Shown: in pieces, positions 24,974 through 33,316 of the stretch | How positions within the stretch are numbered: the first letter of the stretch is position 1 | How the letters are laid out: each line of letters begins with the position of its first letter | Assembly: GCF_042667405.1 (NCBI RefSeq) | Contig: NZ_JBHVAL010000002.1 | Span: 1-64,000 of the forward strand | From: Arthrobacter sp042667405 | GTDB taxonomy: Bacteria; Actinomycetota; Actinomycetes; Actinomycetales; Micrococcaceae | DNA: 64,000 nt | Direction of reading: 5' to 3' | Translations under genes and position numbers: made by a program | The notes under the pieces: generated by a model | Told to the model about the DNA's origin: nothing | Database searches by the model: none | The model's input: only the letters and a program-made list of their open reading frames with translations

Positions 24974-26000
24974 GACCATCACCGCAATGCCCTCCACGAA
25001 CACTGACGTGGCCGGCACCGAACAACTGTCCATGCAGCAGGCCCTGAACCTCGCCCTCGATGAGGTACTGGCCGATAACCCCAAGTCCCTCATCTTCGGC
25101 GAGGACTGCGGGCGCCTCGGGGGCGTCTTCCGTATCACGGACGGCCTCCAGGCCAAGCATGGCGAAGACCGCGTCTTTGACACCCCGCTCGCCGAATCGG
25201 GCATCCTGGGCATGTCCGTGGGGCTGGCCATGGCCGGTTTCCACCCCATTCCCGAGGTCCAGTTCGATGGCTTCGCCTATCCGGCCATCAACCAGATTGT
25301 TTGCCAGATCGCCCGGATGAACTACCGAAGCCGCGGCACCATGCCCATGCCCATCACCCTGCGCGTGCCCAGCTTCGGCGGTATCCGCGCTCCCGAGCAC
25401 CACGGCGAGAGCCTGGAAGCCCTCTTTGCCCACGTACCAGGGCTCAAGGTGGTCTCACCTTCGAACCCGCACGACGCCTATCACCTGCTCAAGTACGCGG
25501 CCACGCGCCCGGATCCGGCCATCTTCATGGAACCAAAGTCCCGCTACTGGCAGAAGGGACCGGTGGATACGACGTCCGACGACGACCGGCTCACCGGAGC
25601 CCGCGTGGCGAGGGAAGGCCGGCACCTGACGCTCGTTGCCTGGGGCGCCATGGTGTCCCGCTGCCTCCAAGTGGCCGAGCTCGCCGCGGAGGACGGTATT
25701 GACGTCGAAGTCCTCGACCTGCGCTGGCTGAAGCCGATCGACACCGAGGCCTTGGCAAGGTCCGTGGGAAAGACGCGGCGCGCCGTCGTCGTGCATGAAG
25801 CGCCACTGACCTCAGGCCTTGGCGCCGAAGTCTCCCAGCTCATCACCCAACAGTGCTTCGACACGTTGAAGGCCCCGGTGGAACGGGTCACCGGCTTTGA
25901 CGTGCCCTACCCCTCCGGCGACCTGGAGGACGAATACATTCCCAACATCGACCGCATCCTCTTTGGGATCCAACGAGTACTGGAGTACCGCCGTGGCTGA
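24966..26000 (+). CDS. 2-oxoacid dehydrogenase E1 component, beta subunit
   Basis: The 344-residue protein is the beta half of the E1 decarboxylase. Recognisable parts are IFGEDCGRLGGVFRIT, DTPLAESGILGMSVGLAMAG and VQFDGFAYPAINQI in the N-terminal domain, and HEAPLTSGLGAEVSQLI in the C-terminal transketolase-like domain. The start is ATG 24966 with GAGGAG upstream, overlapping the alpha-subunit stop. Its TGA lies inside the lipoyl-protein start region (overlap 8 nt), so all subunits are translationally coupled. Confidence 0.93.
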   Translation: MSETITAMPSTNTDVAGTEQLSMQQALNLALDEVLADNPKSLIFGEDCGRLGGVFRITDGLQAKHGEDRVFDTPLAESGILGMSVGLAMAGFHPIPEVQFDGFAYPAINQIVCQIARMNYRSRGTMPMPITLRVPSFGGIRAPEHHGESLEALFAHVPGLKVVSPSNPHDAYHLLKYAATRPDPAIFMEPKSRYWQKGPVDTTSDDDRLTGARVAREGRHLTLVAWGAMVSRCLQVAELAAEDGIDVEVLDLRWLKPIDTEALARSVGKTRRAVVVHEAPLTSGLGAEVSQLITQQCFDTLKAPVERVTGFDVPYPSGDLEDEYIPNIDRILFGIQRVLEYRRG

Positions 26001-26322
26001 AATTTCCTTCCCTCTTCCGGATTTGGGCGAAGGCCTCATCGAGGCCACCGTGCTGGACTGGCTGGTGGAACCGGGACAGCAGGTGGAACGCAACCAACCC
26101 ATCGTTGAGCTGGAAACAAGCAAGTCCGCACTCGAATTGCCGAGCCCCCAGGCGGGTAAAGTTGTCCGTATTCACGGAGCGCCCGGGGAAACCATCAACG
26201 TGGGCGCTCCGCTGATCGTGTTCGAGGTTCCGGACGATACCGCCGGAATCGTGGGCACTGTTCCGAAGGACGAAGCACCCAAGCGCCGGGTCCGCCTGAG
26301 CGCCGTACTCGATGAGGACTGA
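25993..26322 (+). CDS. Stand-alone lipoyl-domain protein (truncated E2)
   Basis: The whole protein is only 109 residues. It is one lipoyl domain (about 3-77, with LPDLGEGLIEATVLDWLVEPG and the lipoylated K44 in ETSKSALEL), followed by a short linker that resembles the start of an E2 hinge (VPKDEAPKRRVRLS). The peripheral-subunit-binding domain and the acyltransferase core with its HxxxDG motif are absent. The start GTG 25993 lies inside the end of E1-beta. It should carry the acyl group made by E1. The next gene is an alpha/beta hydrolase, where a normal operon would have the rest of E2. Confidence 0.88.
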   Translation: MAEISFPLPDLGEGLIEATVLDWLVEPGQQVERNQPIVELETSKSALELPSPQAGKVVRIHGAPGETINVGAPLIVFEVPDDTAGIVGTVPKDEAPKRRVRLSAVLDED

Positions 26323-26323
26323 C

Positions 26324-27154
26324 ATGATGACCGGCAGGCACACCGTGGAACAGCACAGACACACCGTGGAAGGTACGGATCCCGGACTGTTCGTGGAAGT
26401 TCATGAGCCGGCTGCCGACGCCGGGCTCCGACCCGTCCTGCTGATTCATGGCTTCTCCTCCTCCAGCAAACTGAACTGGGCAGACAGCGGCTGGATCACC
26501 ACTCTTCAGGAGGCCGGGCGCCGGATCATCACCGTGGACCTTCCTGGACACGGCCGGAGCCACTCCCCCGAAGACCTGGATTCCTACACGCCAAGCCGGA
26601 TCCGTGCGGACCTCCTGCAAATAGTGACCGACGCCGGAGCCCGGCCCCTGCGGGACGGCGACCCCTCCACCGGGCTGGATGTCATCGGCTACTCGCTGGG
26701 ATCCCGGCTGGCGTGGGAATTCGGTGCCACGCAGCCGGACCTCGTCCACAGGGTCGTCCTGGGCGGTCCAAGCTCAGCTGACCCCTTGGCCGCTTTCGAC
26801 CTGGCTGCCGCCCAACGGCACCTCGCTGACGGCACTCCCATCGAGGACGAATCCACCAACGGGCTGTTGAAGATGGCCCAGCTGCTGCCCAGCAACAACC
26901 TGTTCGCCATGTTGTCCCTCATTGAGGCCATCAAGGGCGAGCCGTTCGATCCTGCCGAGGCAGCCCCGCACATGCCGCTTCTGCTGGTCGCCGGTGAAAA
27001 GGACGAACGGGCAGCAACCATGCCTGAGCTTGCCTCGCTGGCCGCCAAACGCGGTGGGATGGTCGAATCCCTGGTCATTCCGGGGCGCACCCACACCAAC
27101 GTGATCACCAGCAGGGCCTTCAAGGAGGCCGCCATCGAATTCCTGGGAGTTTAG
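26324..27154 (+). CDS. Alpha/beta hydrolase in the E2 position
   Basis: The 276-residue protein is an alpha/beta-fold hydrolase with a complete triad: S124 in the elbow GYSLGS, D227 in GEKDE and H257 in GRTHTNV. The oxyanion-side motif is LLIHGF (39-44). I start at ATG 26324, with GAGG 6 nt upstream, one base after the lipoyl-protein stop; ATG 26312 and 26327 are alternatives. In AcoC-type E2 proteins a lipoyl domain is fused to just such a hydrolase, and the two separate genes here together match that size. It may cleave or transfer the acyl group from dihydrolipoyl, or hydrolyse an acyl-CoA product. Confidence 0.85.
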   Translation: MMTGRHTVEQHRHTVEGTDPGLFVEVHEPAADAGLRPVLLIHGFSSSSKLNWADSGWITTLQEAGRRIITVDLPGHGRSHSPEDLDSYTPSRIRADLLQIVTDAGARPLRDGDPSTGLDVIGYSLGSRLAWEFGATQPDLVHRVVLGGPSSADPLAAFDLAAAQRHLADGTPIEDESTNGLLKMAQLLPSNNLFAMLSLIEAIKGEPFDPAEAAPHMPLLLVAGEKDERAATMPELASLAAKRGGMVESLVIPGRTHTNVITSRAFKEAAIEFLGV

Positions 27155-27164
27155 GCCTCAAACT

Positions 27165-27202
27165 GCCGATCGGCTGGTCCCTTAGCGGGCCAGCCGTTCG
27201 GC
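27165..27202. terminator. Convergent hairpin between hydrolase and MarR-like gene
   Basis: A long interrupted stem (GCCGA, CGGCTGG, CCC with GGG, CCAGCCG, TCGGC) spans the minus-strand gene's stop codon. There is no clear T tract, so termination strength is uncertain. Confidence 0.45.
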
Positions 27203-27595
27203 GTTAATGCTCATGCGCTCCAGGACACTGACGGCCATGGCGTATTCGTCGATGCCGATTCCCATCGAGAGATCCTGGCGTGCATCTTCCACCAGCTGCT
27301 GCGCCTGGTGGTACCTTTCCCGCCCACGCTCACTCAGTGCCAGGCGGTCATCGATCATGGTGATCATTCCGTGCCCCACCAAAGCAGCCAGTTCACGCTC
27401 ACGCAGGCGGTCATCGCCACCCCACAAAGGCTTCAGCACTTCTTCGAGCTGGTCCGGAATCATGGCACCATCTGCCAGGGCGGCCAGGGTCTGCCATTGA
27501 CGGCGGGTGAGCCTGATCCGCGCCAGCGTGCGATCCAACTGGACCTCCAGTGCAGCGTCCAGCCTCTTGATCCAATATCCGATGGGCTTGTTCAC
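27182..27595 (-). CDS. MarR-like winged-helix regulator, short
   Basis: The 137-residue protein looks like a divergent MarR-type winged helix. An N-terminal dimerisation helix is followed by LTRRQWQTLAALADGA, a recognition region, and a wing near MIDDRLALSERGRERY, then C-terminal helices. The start is GTG 27595 with no clear Shine-Dalgarno. It lies next to, and divergent from, a phosphoribosyltransferase gene. The ligand and target are unknown. Confidence 0.7.
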   Translation of the reverse strand: MNKPIGYWIKRLDAALEVQLDRTLARIRLTRRQWQTLAALADGAMIPDQLEEVLKPLWGGDDRLRERELAALVGHGMITMIDDRLALSERGRERYHQAQQLVEDARQDLSMGIGIDEYAMAVSVLERMSINAERLAR

Positions 27596-27687
27596 AAGGC
27601 CATGCTTTCAGTGGAGGGGGCGGTGGGCAAGGTGCGGAAGGTAGGCTTGGGAGAGCACTGGAAGACGTGGAAGTGGAGCAGATGGGC

Positions 27688-28350
27688 ATGCGTTTCAAGG
27701 ACCGGCCGGAAGCCGGTCGGCGCTTGGCTGAAGCACTCCCTCAGCTGAGGGAGCGTCCCGATACCATCGTCCTGGGGCTCGCCCGGGGAGGTGTCCCGGT
27801 GGCCGCCGCAGCAGCCGCTGAGCTCTACTTGCCCTTCGGCGCCGTGCTGGTGCGCAAACTGGGTATCCCGGGCAGGGATGAAACTGCTTTTGGCGCACTG
27901 GCGTGGGCCGGTGGCGACGTGCTCCGGATCATCAACAGGCCGCTCAAGGAGCTCATCCTCGCCCGCGGTATCCCGCAGTCCGCACTGGACTCCGTGGAAG
28001 CCCAGGAACGCTCGGAGCTGCTGCGCCGGGCCAAGGAGTACCCCGGCACAGACCACGATCTCCGCGGGAAGACAGTGGTCTTGGCAGACGATGGCCTCGC
28101 TACCGGAGCCACCATGCGTGCCGCCGTCGAAGCCGTCAGGGCCAGCGGTGCGAAGACCGTGATTGCTGCCGTTCCCGTTGCATCCTTGGAGGCGTCCTCA
28201 TCGCTGGCGCGGGTGTGCGACGTCGTCATGGCCCTGCACACTCCGGGCAAGTTTCACGCGGTGGGTGCTTTCTACCAGCACTTCGAGCAGCTATCCGACG
28301 CCGATGTGGTGGTCCAGCTGCAAGGCGCCGGAGTCAGCAGCGGCAAGTAG
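27688..28350 (+). CDS. Phosphoribosyltransferase family protein
   Basis: The protein has 220 residues from ATG 27688, chosen because GGAG lies 9 nt upstream; ATG 27682 and GTG 27667 are in frame. The PRPP-binding loop VVLADDGLATGATM is clear. The N-terminal RFKDRPEAGRRLAE and LARGGVPVA segments match a family of stand-alone phosphoribosyltransferases often found beside dienelactone-hydrolase domains. The acceptor base is not known. It ends at a strong bidirectional terminator. Confidence 0.85.
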   Translation: MRFKDRPEAGRRLAEALPQLRERPDTIVLGLARGGVPVAAAAAAELYLPFGAVLVRKLGIPGRDETAFGALAWAGGDVLRIINRPLKELILARGIPQSALDSVEAQERSELLRRAKEYPGTDHDLRGKTVVLADDGLATGATMRAAVEAVRASGAKTVIAAVPVASLEASSSLARVCDVVMALHTPGKFHAVGAFYQHFEQLSDADVVVQLQGAGVSSGK

Positions 28351-28387
28351 CGCCGTCGGACCTTAGTCTTTGCAGGTGTTAAAACAG

Positions 28388-28422
28388 CAGCGGGTGCGGT
28401 CCGAACCGGACCGCACCCGCTG
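28388..28422. terminator. Bidirectional terminator
   Basis: A 15-bp perfect stem (28388-28402 with 28408-28422) has a 5-nt loop. It is followed by TTCTTATTCTT on the plus strand and by a TTTT run (28381-28384) on the minus strand. It serves the phosphoribosyltransferase and the convergent MHS transporter. Confidence 0.88.
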
Positions 28423-28433
28423 TTCTTATTCTT

Positions 28434-29768
28434 CTAGTGGTGGGCGCTGTAGCCCAGCGGCCGGCCCCGGGTTTCCTTGGCAAGGATAACGCCGACGGCG
28501 GAGATGACGCACAGGCCCATGATGTAGAGGCCCACGGACCCGGACCACTTGGTGGAATCCAGAAGTGCCTGGGCGATCAACGGCGCAAATGCACCACCCA
28601 GGATCGCACCCAGTGCGTAACCGATGGAGATTCCCGAGTAGCGCACCTGGGCCGGGAACATTTCGGCGTACATGGCGGACATCGGACCATAGGAAAGGCC
28701 GAGGCCGATGGTCAGCACGAACAGCGCGGTTCCATAGAGGAGGATGTCCTTGCTGTCGATCAGTACGAACATCGGGATCATCCACGCAAACACCAGGGCA
28801 TAGCCAATCAGGAACGTCTTCACGCGGCCGATCTTGTCGGAGAGCCAGCCACCCACCATGGTGAAGATGAGCCAACCGAAGGACGCGATGGTGGTTGCCA
28901 GCAGAACCTGGGGTGCCGGCATCTTCAGTGCCTTCGTGGCGTAGGAGATGAAGAAGGCAATAAGCAGGTAGCCGGCGGCGTTGTTGGCGATGAAGATCAA
29001 CGCAGCGAGGACAACTTCCTTCTTGTTCTTGCGGAAAAGCTCGCCCAGGGGCGCTTTGCTTTCAGCCTTGCGCTGCGCCAGTTCCTTGAAGACCGGGCTC
29101 TCACCAACCGCGCGACGGATCAGGTAGCCCACCACGATCAGGACCACGGACAGCAGGAACGGCACCCGCCAACCCCAGGCAGTGAAAGCCTCTTTCGACA
29201 TACCCGACTGCAGGAAGAACAACAGCCCCGTGGCGAGGATCATGCCGATCGGCACGCCAATCTGGGGGTAGGCGCCAAAGAGCCCGCGCTTCTTGATGGG
29301 GGCGTGCTCCACGGCCATGAGGGCAGCCCCACCCCATTCGCCGCCGGCCGAGAAGCCCTGGACCACGCGGAGGAAAATCAGCAGCACCGGCGCCCAAAGA
29401 CCAATCGTCTCGTACGTCGGAAGGACGCCGATCAGCGCAGTAGCCGCCCCCATCATCACCAAGGTCATGACCAGTACGGCCTTGCGTCCCATCTTGTCGC
29501 CCAAGTGGCCTGCCACGAACGCGCCGAGAGGGCGGAAAAGGAAGCTGATGCCGATGGTGGCAAAGGACAGAAGTTGGGCGACTCCCGGGTTGGACTTTTC
29601 CAGGGGAGACAGGAACAACGGTGCCAGCAGGGTGGCGGTGAGCTGGGCGAAGATGAAGAAGTCGTACCACTCGATGGTGGTGCCCACCAGGGTTCCCGCC
29701 AGAACCCGGCGCTCTTCGCGCTTGCTGCTTGGGCCCGTCGGCGAGTCGACAGTGGAAGTTGCGGTCAT
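28434..29768 (-). CDS. MFS transporter, metabolite:H+ symporter (MHS) family
   Basis: The 444-residue protein has 12 predicted helices and clear MHS-family signatures: GTTIEWYDFFIF in helix 1, RPLGAFVAGHLGDKMGRK in loop 2-3, and RVVQGFSAGGEWGGA in helix 4. Relatives take up organic acids, proline/betaine, shikimate or alpha-ketoglutarate with protons. The ATG has GGAG about 7 nt upstream. It is divergent from an IclR regulator, with a palindrome between them, so uptake is probably induced by the transported aromatic or organic acid. Confidence 0.92.
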   Translation of the reverse strand: MTATSTVDSPTGPSSKREERRVLAGTLVGTTIEWYDFFIFAQLTATLLAPLFLSPLEKSNPGVAQLLSFATIGISFLFRPLGAFVAGHLGDKMGRKAVLVMTLVMMGAATALIGVLPTYETIGLWAPVLLIFLRVVQGFSAGGEWGGAALMAVEHAPIKKRGLFGAYPQIGVPIGMILATGLLFFLQSGMSKEAFTAWGWRVPFLLSVVLIVVGYLIRRAVGESPVFKELAQRKAESKAPLGELFRKNKKEVVLAALIFIANNAAGYLLIAFFISYATKALKMPAPQVLLATTIASFGWLIFTMVGGWLSDKIGRVKTFLIGYALVFAWMIPMFVLIDSKDILLYGTALFVLTIGLGLSYGPMSAMYAEMFPAQVRYSGISIGYALGAILGGAFAPLIAQALLDSTKWSGSVGLYIMGLCVISAVGVILAKETRGRPLGYSAHH

Positions 29769-29810
29769 TGGAACTCCATTGGGGTGAAGGTGCGATGCGA
29801 GACGTGCATA

Positions 29811-29830
29811 AACCGACAGAACGGTCAGTT
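29811..29830. promoter_or_regulatory. Candidate IclR operator
   Basis: AACCGAC and GTCAGTT arms (6 of 7 matching) flank a 6-nt spacer in the space between the MHS transporter and the iclR gene. This is a fitting position to control both promoters. Confidence 0.45.
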
Positions 29831-29888
29831 AGGAAACCATACTACAAGCTGTGACTCAAAGCACAGCCCTGTCAACACGCCGCCAACA

Positions 29889-29894
29889 TAGGAT
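29889..29894 (+). promoter_or_regulatory. -10 box of leaderless iclR-type gene
   Basis: TAGGAT ends 7 nt before ATG 29902. Confidence 0.5.
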
Positions 29895-29901
29895 GGGTCG
29901 C

Positions 29902-30636
29902 ATGAATCCACGCAGCGGCGTCAACGGCCAGCCGACGGCGACCCAAGTCCCGCCGTCGCAAACACTCTCCCGGGGAATCCGCGCCCTGGAGATCCTCGCC
30001 GCAGCCGACCGGCCCCTCAGCATCGGAGAACTCACCGAAGCCCTGGGCGTGCACCGCTCTGTCGCCTACCGCATACTCAGGACCCTGGAGGACCATTCCC
30101 TGGTGGTCCGCGACGACTCCGGGCGGGTCCAGCCCGGCCCCGGCCTCTCAGTCCTGGCCAGCGGAGTCTCCAGGAACCTGCAAACCGCCGCCCTGCCCGA
30201 GCTCACTCAATTGGCAAACACGCTGCACATGACAGCCTTCATCGCTGTGTGGGACCACCAGGAATGCGTCACCCTGGTGACGGTTGAACCGCGCCACACA
30301 GGCGCGGCCCTCGCGCAACATCCCGGGAGCCGGCACCCCGTCAGCACCGGCGCCCCCGGCATTGCCATTCAATCAACCATGACCGAAGAACGTTGGCAGC
30401 AGGTGGGAGCAGGCAACCCGTACCGGCCTGAAGCCCATGAAGCCCGCCGGATCGGCTACGCCACCAGCCATGACGAAGTAGTCGCCGGATTGTCCTCCAT
30501 TGCCGCCCCCATCAAGGTTCCCGGCGGTCGACCGGCCGCGATCGCCGTCGTCTATATCCGCCTGGACCAGGACGCCGACGAGGTGGGCCAGGCGTTGGCA
30601 GCCAGTGCCGCCCGCATCGAAAGCCAACTGGCCTGA
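29902..30636 (+). CDS. IclR family transcriptional regulator
   Basis: The 244-residue protein has an N-terminal winged helix (about 20-85, with SRGIRALEILAAADRPLSI and VHRSVAYRILRTLEDHSLV). The C-terminal effector domain contains the SIAAPIKVPGG segment typical of IclR. I start at ATG 29902, which gives the leaderless spacing; upstream in-frame codons at 29851 and 29893 lie in or before the -10 box. It is divergent from the MHS transporter and most likely controls it. The effector is unknown. Confidence 0.88.
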   Translation: MNPRSGVNGQPTATQVPPSQTLSRGIRALEILAAADRPLSIGELTEALGVHRSVAYRILRTLEDHSLVVRDDSGRVQPGPGLSVLASGVSRNLQTAALPELTQLANTLHMTAFIAVWDHQECVTLVTVEPRHTGAALAQHPGSRHPVSTGAPGIAIQSTMTEERWQQVGAGNPYRPEAHEARRIGYATSHDEVVAGLSSIAAPIKVPGGRPAAIAVVYIRLDQDADEVGQALAASAARIESQLA

Positions 30637-30649
30637 GCCCGCGGCGCAG

Positions 30650-32140
30650 TCACTGATCCTGCCAGCCATTCTCCGAGCCGTGGCCAATCCGTGCATACAA
30701 CGCCGGCTGCGAGCGCCGCAGGCGCAAGCCCCAGATGATGCCCGCAACCCCCGGAAGCAGGACCAACAGGGGCAGGACAAAGCTGGCAGCCGTGGACTCC
30801 GACTGGCCCAGCAACACGTTGAAGTTGGACACAATCAGCACCAGGACGAGGGTCAGCAGGGCGAAGCCCAAGCCCGGCGCAACCAACCGTACCCAGAGGC
30901 TTGCGCCGTGCCCGTTCTTTCGGAAGAAGCCGATCACGGCCACGGATACAACTGTCATCAGCAGCACCAGCCCCAGGGCACCGCTGTTGGTCAGCCACGT
31001 GAACATGGTCAGGACGGGGTACAGTTCGCCGAGTTCGGAACCGGAGCCCGCGATGGCAAAACCAACAGTCACGACGACGGCGATCACCGTCTGCGCGAGC
31101 GAACCCGCGAACGGCGCGCCGCTGTCCGCACGCACCTTGGCCAGCGCTCCCGGAAGTACACGTTCGCGGCCAAGGGAGAAGAAGTACCGCGCCACCGCGT
31201 TATGGAAGCTCACGAGGGCCGCAAAAAGGCTGGTGACAAAAAGGAGTTGGGCGATGTCGCTCAGGAGCAACCCACCGTGTTCGCCGAGGAAGGCGAAAAT
31301 CATGTCCGGGCCGCTGTTGGCAGCGGTCTCGACCACCGCGGAGGGGCCCGTTCCCACAGTCATGGCCCAGGCTGAAACGGCATAGAAAACAGCGATAATG
31401 CCCACCGCCGCAAAGGTGGCCCGGGCGACGGTGCGCTGGGGGTCTTTGGACTCTTCGCCGTAAATTGCGGCGGATTCAAATCCCATGAAGGCGGCAATGC
31501 CGAAGGACAGGACCGCCCCAACACCTGGAACGAACAGAGTTTCCGGGCTGAAGGTCGCTGCGCTGACACCTTCGGGAGCCACTGCCAGGCTCATGACGTC
31601 GTAAACAATGACCACCAGGAACTCCAGGGCTACCAGGACGCCAAGGACCTTCGCAGACAGATCCACCCTGTTGACCCCGAGCCACCCCACGATGGCGATG
31701 CACACCAGCACCGGGATCCACCACGGCACGCTGATGCCAAGCCGCGCCGACAACAGGGATGAGACCGTGAAGCCGAACAACCCGTAGATGCCTACCTGCA
31801 TCAGGTTGTACGCCATCAGGGCTATCAACGAAGCCCCGACACCGGCCGGCCGCGAAATGCCTTGGGCGATGTAGGCGTAGAAGGCGCCCGCGTTGGTGAC
31901 GTAGCGGCTCATGGCCGCATACCCCACGGCGAACAGCGCCAGGATCCCGCCCAACACCAGGAACGACAACGGCACGCCGGTCACTGCGGTCACGCCGAAT
32001 GTGGTGGTCACTCCCCCCGCCAGAACGGTCAGCGGCGCAGAGGCCGCGATAATCATGAAGGTCACTGCCGGTACGCCCAGCCGCCGCTCTGTGCTGACGG
32101 TGCCAGCGGTCCTGCCTTTGACGGGGTTGTCCACGCTCAT
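30650..32140 (-). CDS. APC family amino-acid/amine permease
   Basis: The 496-residue membrane protein has about 12 helices. The N-terminal RRLGVPAVTFMIIAASAPLTVLAGG and the GFESAAIYGEESKDPQRTVARAT segment match APC permeases for amino acids or amines. The start is ATG 32140, with AGGAG about 7 nt upstream. The open frame continues to 33289 only because it runs antisense through the araC gene. The regulator transcribed in the opposite direction (32327) probably controls it. Substrate candidates are putrescine, ethanolamine or an amino acid. Confidence 0.88.
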   Translation of the reverse strand: MSVDNPVKGRTAGTVSTERRLGVPAVTFMIIAASAPLTVLAGGVTTTFGVTAVTGVPLSFLVLGGILALFAVGYAAMSRYVTNAGAFYAYIAQGISRPAGVGASLIALMAYNLMQVGIYGLFGFTVSSLLSARLGISVPWWIPVLVCIAIVGWLGVNRVDLSAKVLGVLVALEFLVVIVYDVMSLAVAPEGVSAATFSPETLFVPGVGAVLSFGIAAFMGFESAAIYGEESKDPQRTVARATFAAVGIIAVFYAVSAWAMTVGTGPSAVVETAANSGPDMIFAFLGEHGGLLLSDIAQLLFVTSLFAALVSFHNAVARYFFSLGRERVLPGALAKVRADSGAPFAGSLAQTVIAVVVTVGFAIAGSGSELGELYPVLTMFTWLTNSGALGLVLLMTVVSVAVIGFFRKNGHGASLWVRLVAPGLGFALLTLVLVLIVSNFNVLLGQSESTAASFVLPLLVLLPGVAGIIWGLRLRRSQPALYARIGHGSENGWQDQ

Positions 32141-32163
32141 AGTGTGCTCCTGCTCCTGCCTTG

Positions 32164-32188
32164 GTGCCGCGGGAGAAGGGCGCGGCAC
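32164..32188. promoter_or_regulatory. Inverted repeat between APC permease and araC
   Basis: GTGCCGCG and CGCGGCAC are perfect 8-bp arms around 9 nt, 24 nt upstream of the permease ATG. It could be an operator or a hairpin in the 5' leader of the permease mRNA. Confidence 0.4.
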
Positions 32189-32292
32189 GTGGTGTTTCCG
32201 CAATCTTCCACCGCAGGAACACTGCGTGACTTGTCTCACACGGCAGGGTATTTGTCGGAGCACGCACGCCGCTTCCGGCAGGGGTGACCGGT

Positions 32293-32298
32293 GTAGAA
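32293..32298 (+). promoter_or_regulatory. -10 box of the araC-type gene
   Basis: TAGAAT lies 28 nt before ATG 32327, giving a short leader that carries a GGGAG ribosome-binding site. Confidence 0.45.
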
Positions 32299-32326
32299 TC
32301 GTGGGCAAGCTCACGAAGGGAGTCCG

Positions 32327-33286
32327 ATGACCATCGCAGCTCACACGGACCCCGCAACCGTTCAAACCATCGTCGCGGAGTCGTTCCAGGAGTGGAGCCG
32401 GGCCATCTCTGCGTCCTTCGTTCCCTTGGCTGCAACCGGCCCGAGGGACTCGGCTTTCCACGGCCTGATGCGGGCCCGGGTACTGGGCCAGATCTCGGTG
32501 GTGGAAGTTACCGCGGGACCGCATACTGTCCTGCGCACTCCGGAGTTGATCGCCGGATCCACGGGCCGCTTCTTCAAGCTCAGCATCCAACTGGCTGGCT
32601 CGGGCCGGCTGGTCCAGGACGAACGGGAGGCGGTGCTTCGCCCGGGCGATCTGTCCATCTACGACACCTCCCGCCCTTACCAGCTCACTTTCGACGACGA
32701 CTTCCGCACCTTGGTGCTGATGTTCCCGCACGTGCTGCTCGACTTGCCGGCGGAGGCCATGGGGCACGTTACGGCGCTTCGGATACCGGGCGATCAAGGC
32801 CTGGGGGAACTCATCAGCCCGTTCCTGGTGAAGCTCGCTGACAACCTTGAGGCCCTCTCCGGCACCAATGGCCTGCGCCTGGTTCATAACGCCCTGGACC
32901 TGGTAACTACGCTTTTCAACGGCGAACTCGACCAACTCATCGAAACCGGCAGGGACCCGCATCTTCTGCTGCTGGGCCGCATCCACGACTACATCGAAGC
33001 CAATCTCGGAGATCCCGAACTCTCCCCCGGCACCATCGCCGCAGCGCACTATATCTCCACTCGGCACCTGCACGACCTCTTCCAGGAAATCGGCACCACC
33101 GTGGCATCGTCCATCCGGCAGCGGCGCCTTGAGCGGTGCAGGCGCGACCTGAGGGACCCGGTCCTCGCGGACCGTCCCGTCACCGCCATCGCTGCACGCT
33201 GGGGCTTCACCGACGCCGCCCACTTCAGCAGGATCTTCCGGGCGGCCTTCGGCAACTCCCCCACTGGCTACCGGAACAGCGCGTAG
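32327..33286 (+). CDS. AraC family transcriptional regulator
   Basis: The 319-residue protein has an N-terminal cupin-like sensing domain (AraC-binding-domain type, about 30-180, with GSGRLVQDEREAVLRPGDLSIYDTSRPY read in parts). The C-terminal double helix-turn-helix (about 215-315) ends with the family pattern ITAIAARWGFTDAAHFSRIFR-like and FGNSPTGYR. AAGGGAG precedes the ATG. It is divergent from the APC permease, so it is probably an inducer-dependent activator of that transporter. Confidence 0.92.
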   Translation: MTIAAHTDPATVQTIVAESFQEWSRAISASFVPLAATGPRDSAFHGLMRARVLGQISVVEVTAGPHTVLRTPELIAGSTGRFFKLSIQLAGSGRLVQDEREAVLRPGDLSIYDTSRPYQLTFDDDFRTLVLMFPHVLLDLPAEAMGHVTALRIPGDQGLGELISPFLVKLADNLEALSGTNGLRLVHNALDLVTTLFNGELDQLIETGRDPHLLLLGRIHDYIEANLGDPELSPGTIAAAHYISTRHLHDLFQEIGTTVASSIRQRRLERCRRDLRDPVLADRPVTAIAARWGFTDAAHFSRIFRAAFGNSPTGYRNSA

Positions 33287-33316
33287 CATCAGTAGATCTG
33301 CCGGTTGTGGGTGCGG

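Noticed and set aside
25993..27154. A frameshift in one fused lipoyl-hydrolase gene
   Set aside because: The hydrolase has its own ATG and GAGG at correct spacing, and the lipoyl protein ends in a natural linker. Two genes is the simpler reading, though resequencing could test it.
30650..33289. 879-codon minus-strand open frame
   Set aside because: The real APC permease starts at ATG 32140 with a ribosome-binding site. The rest is antisense to a well-supported araC gene, a common artefact of high GC.
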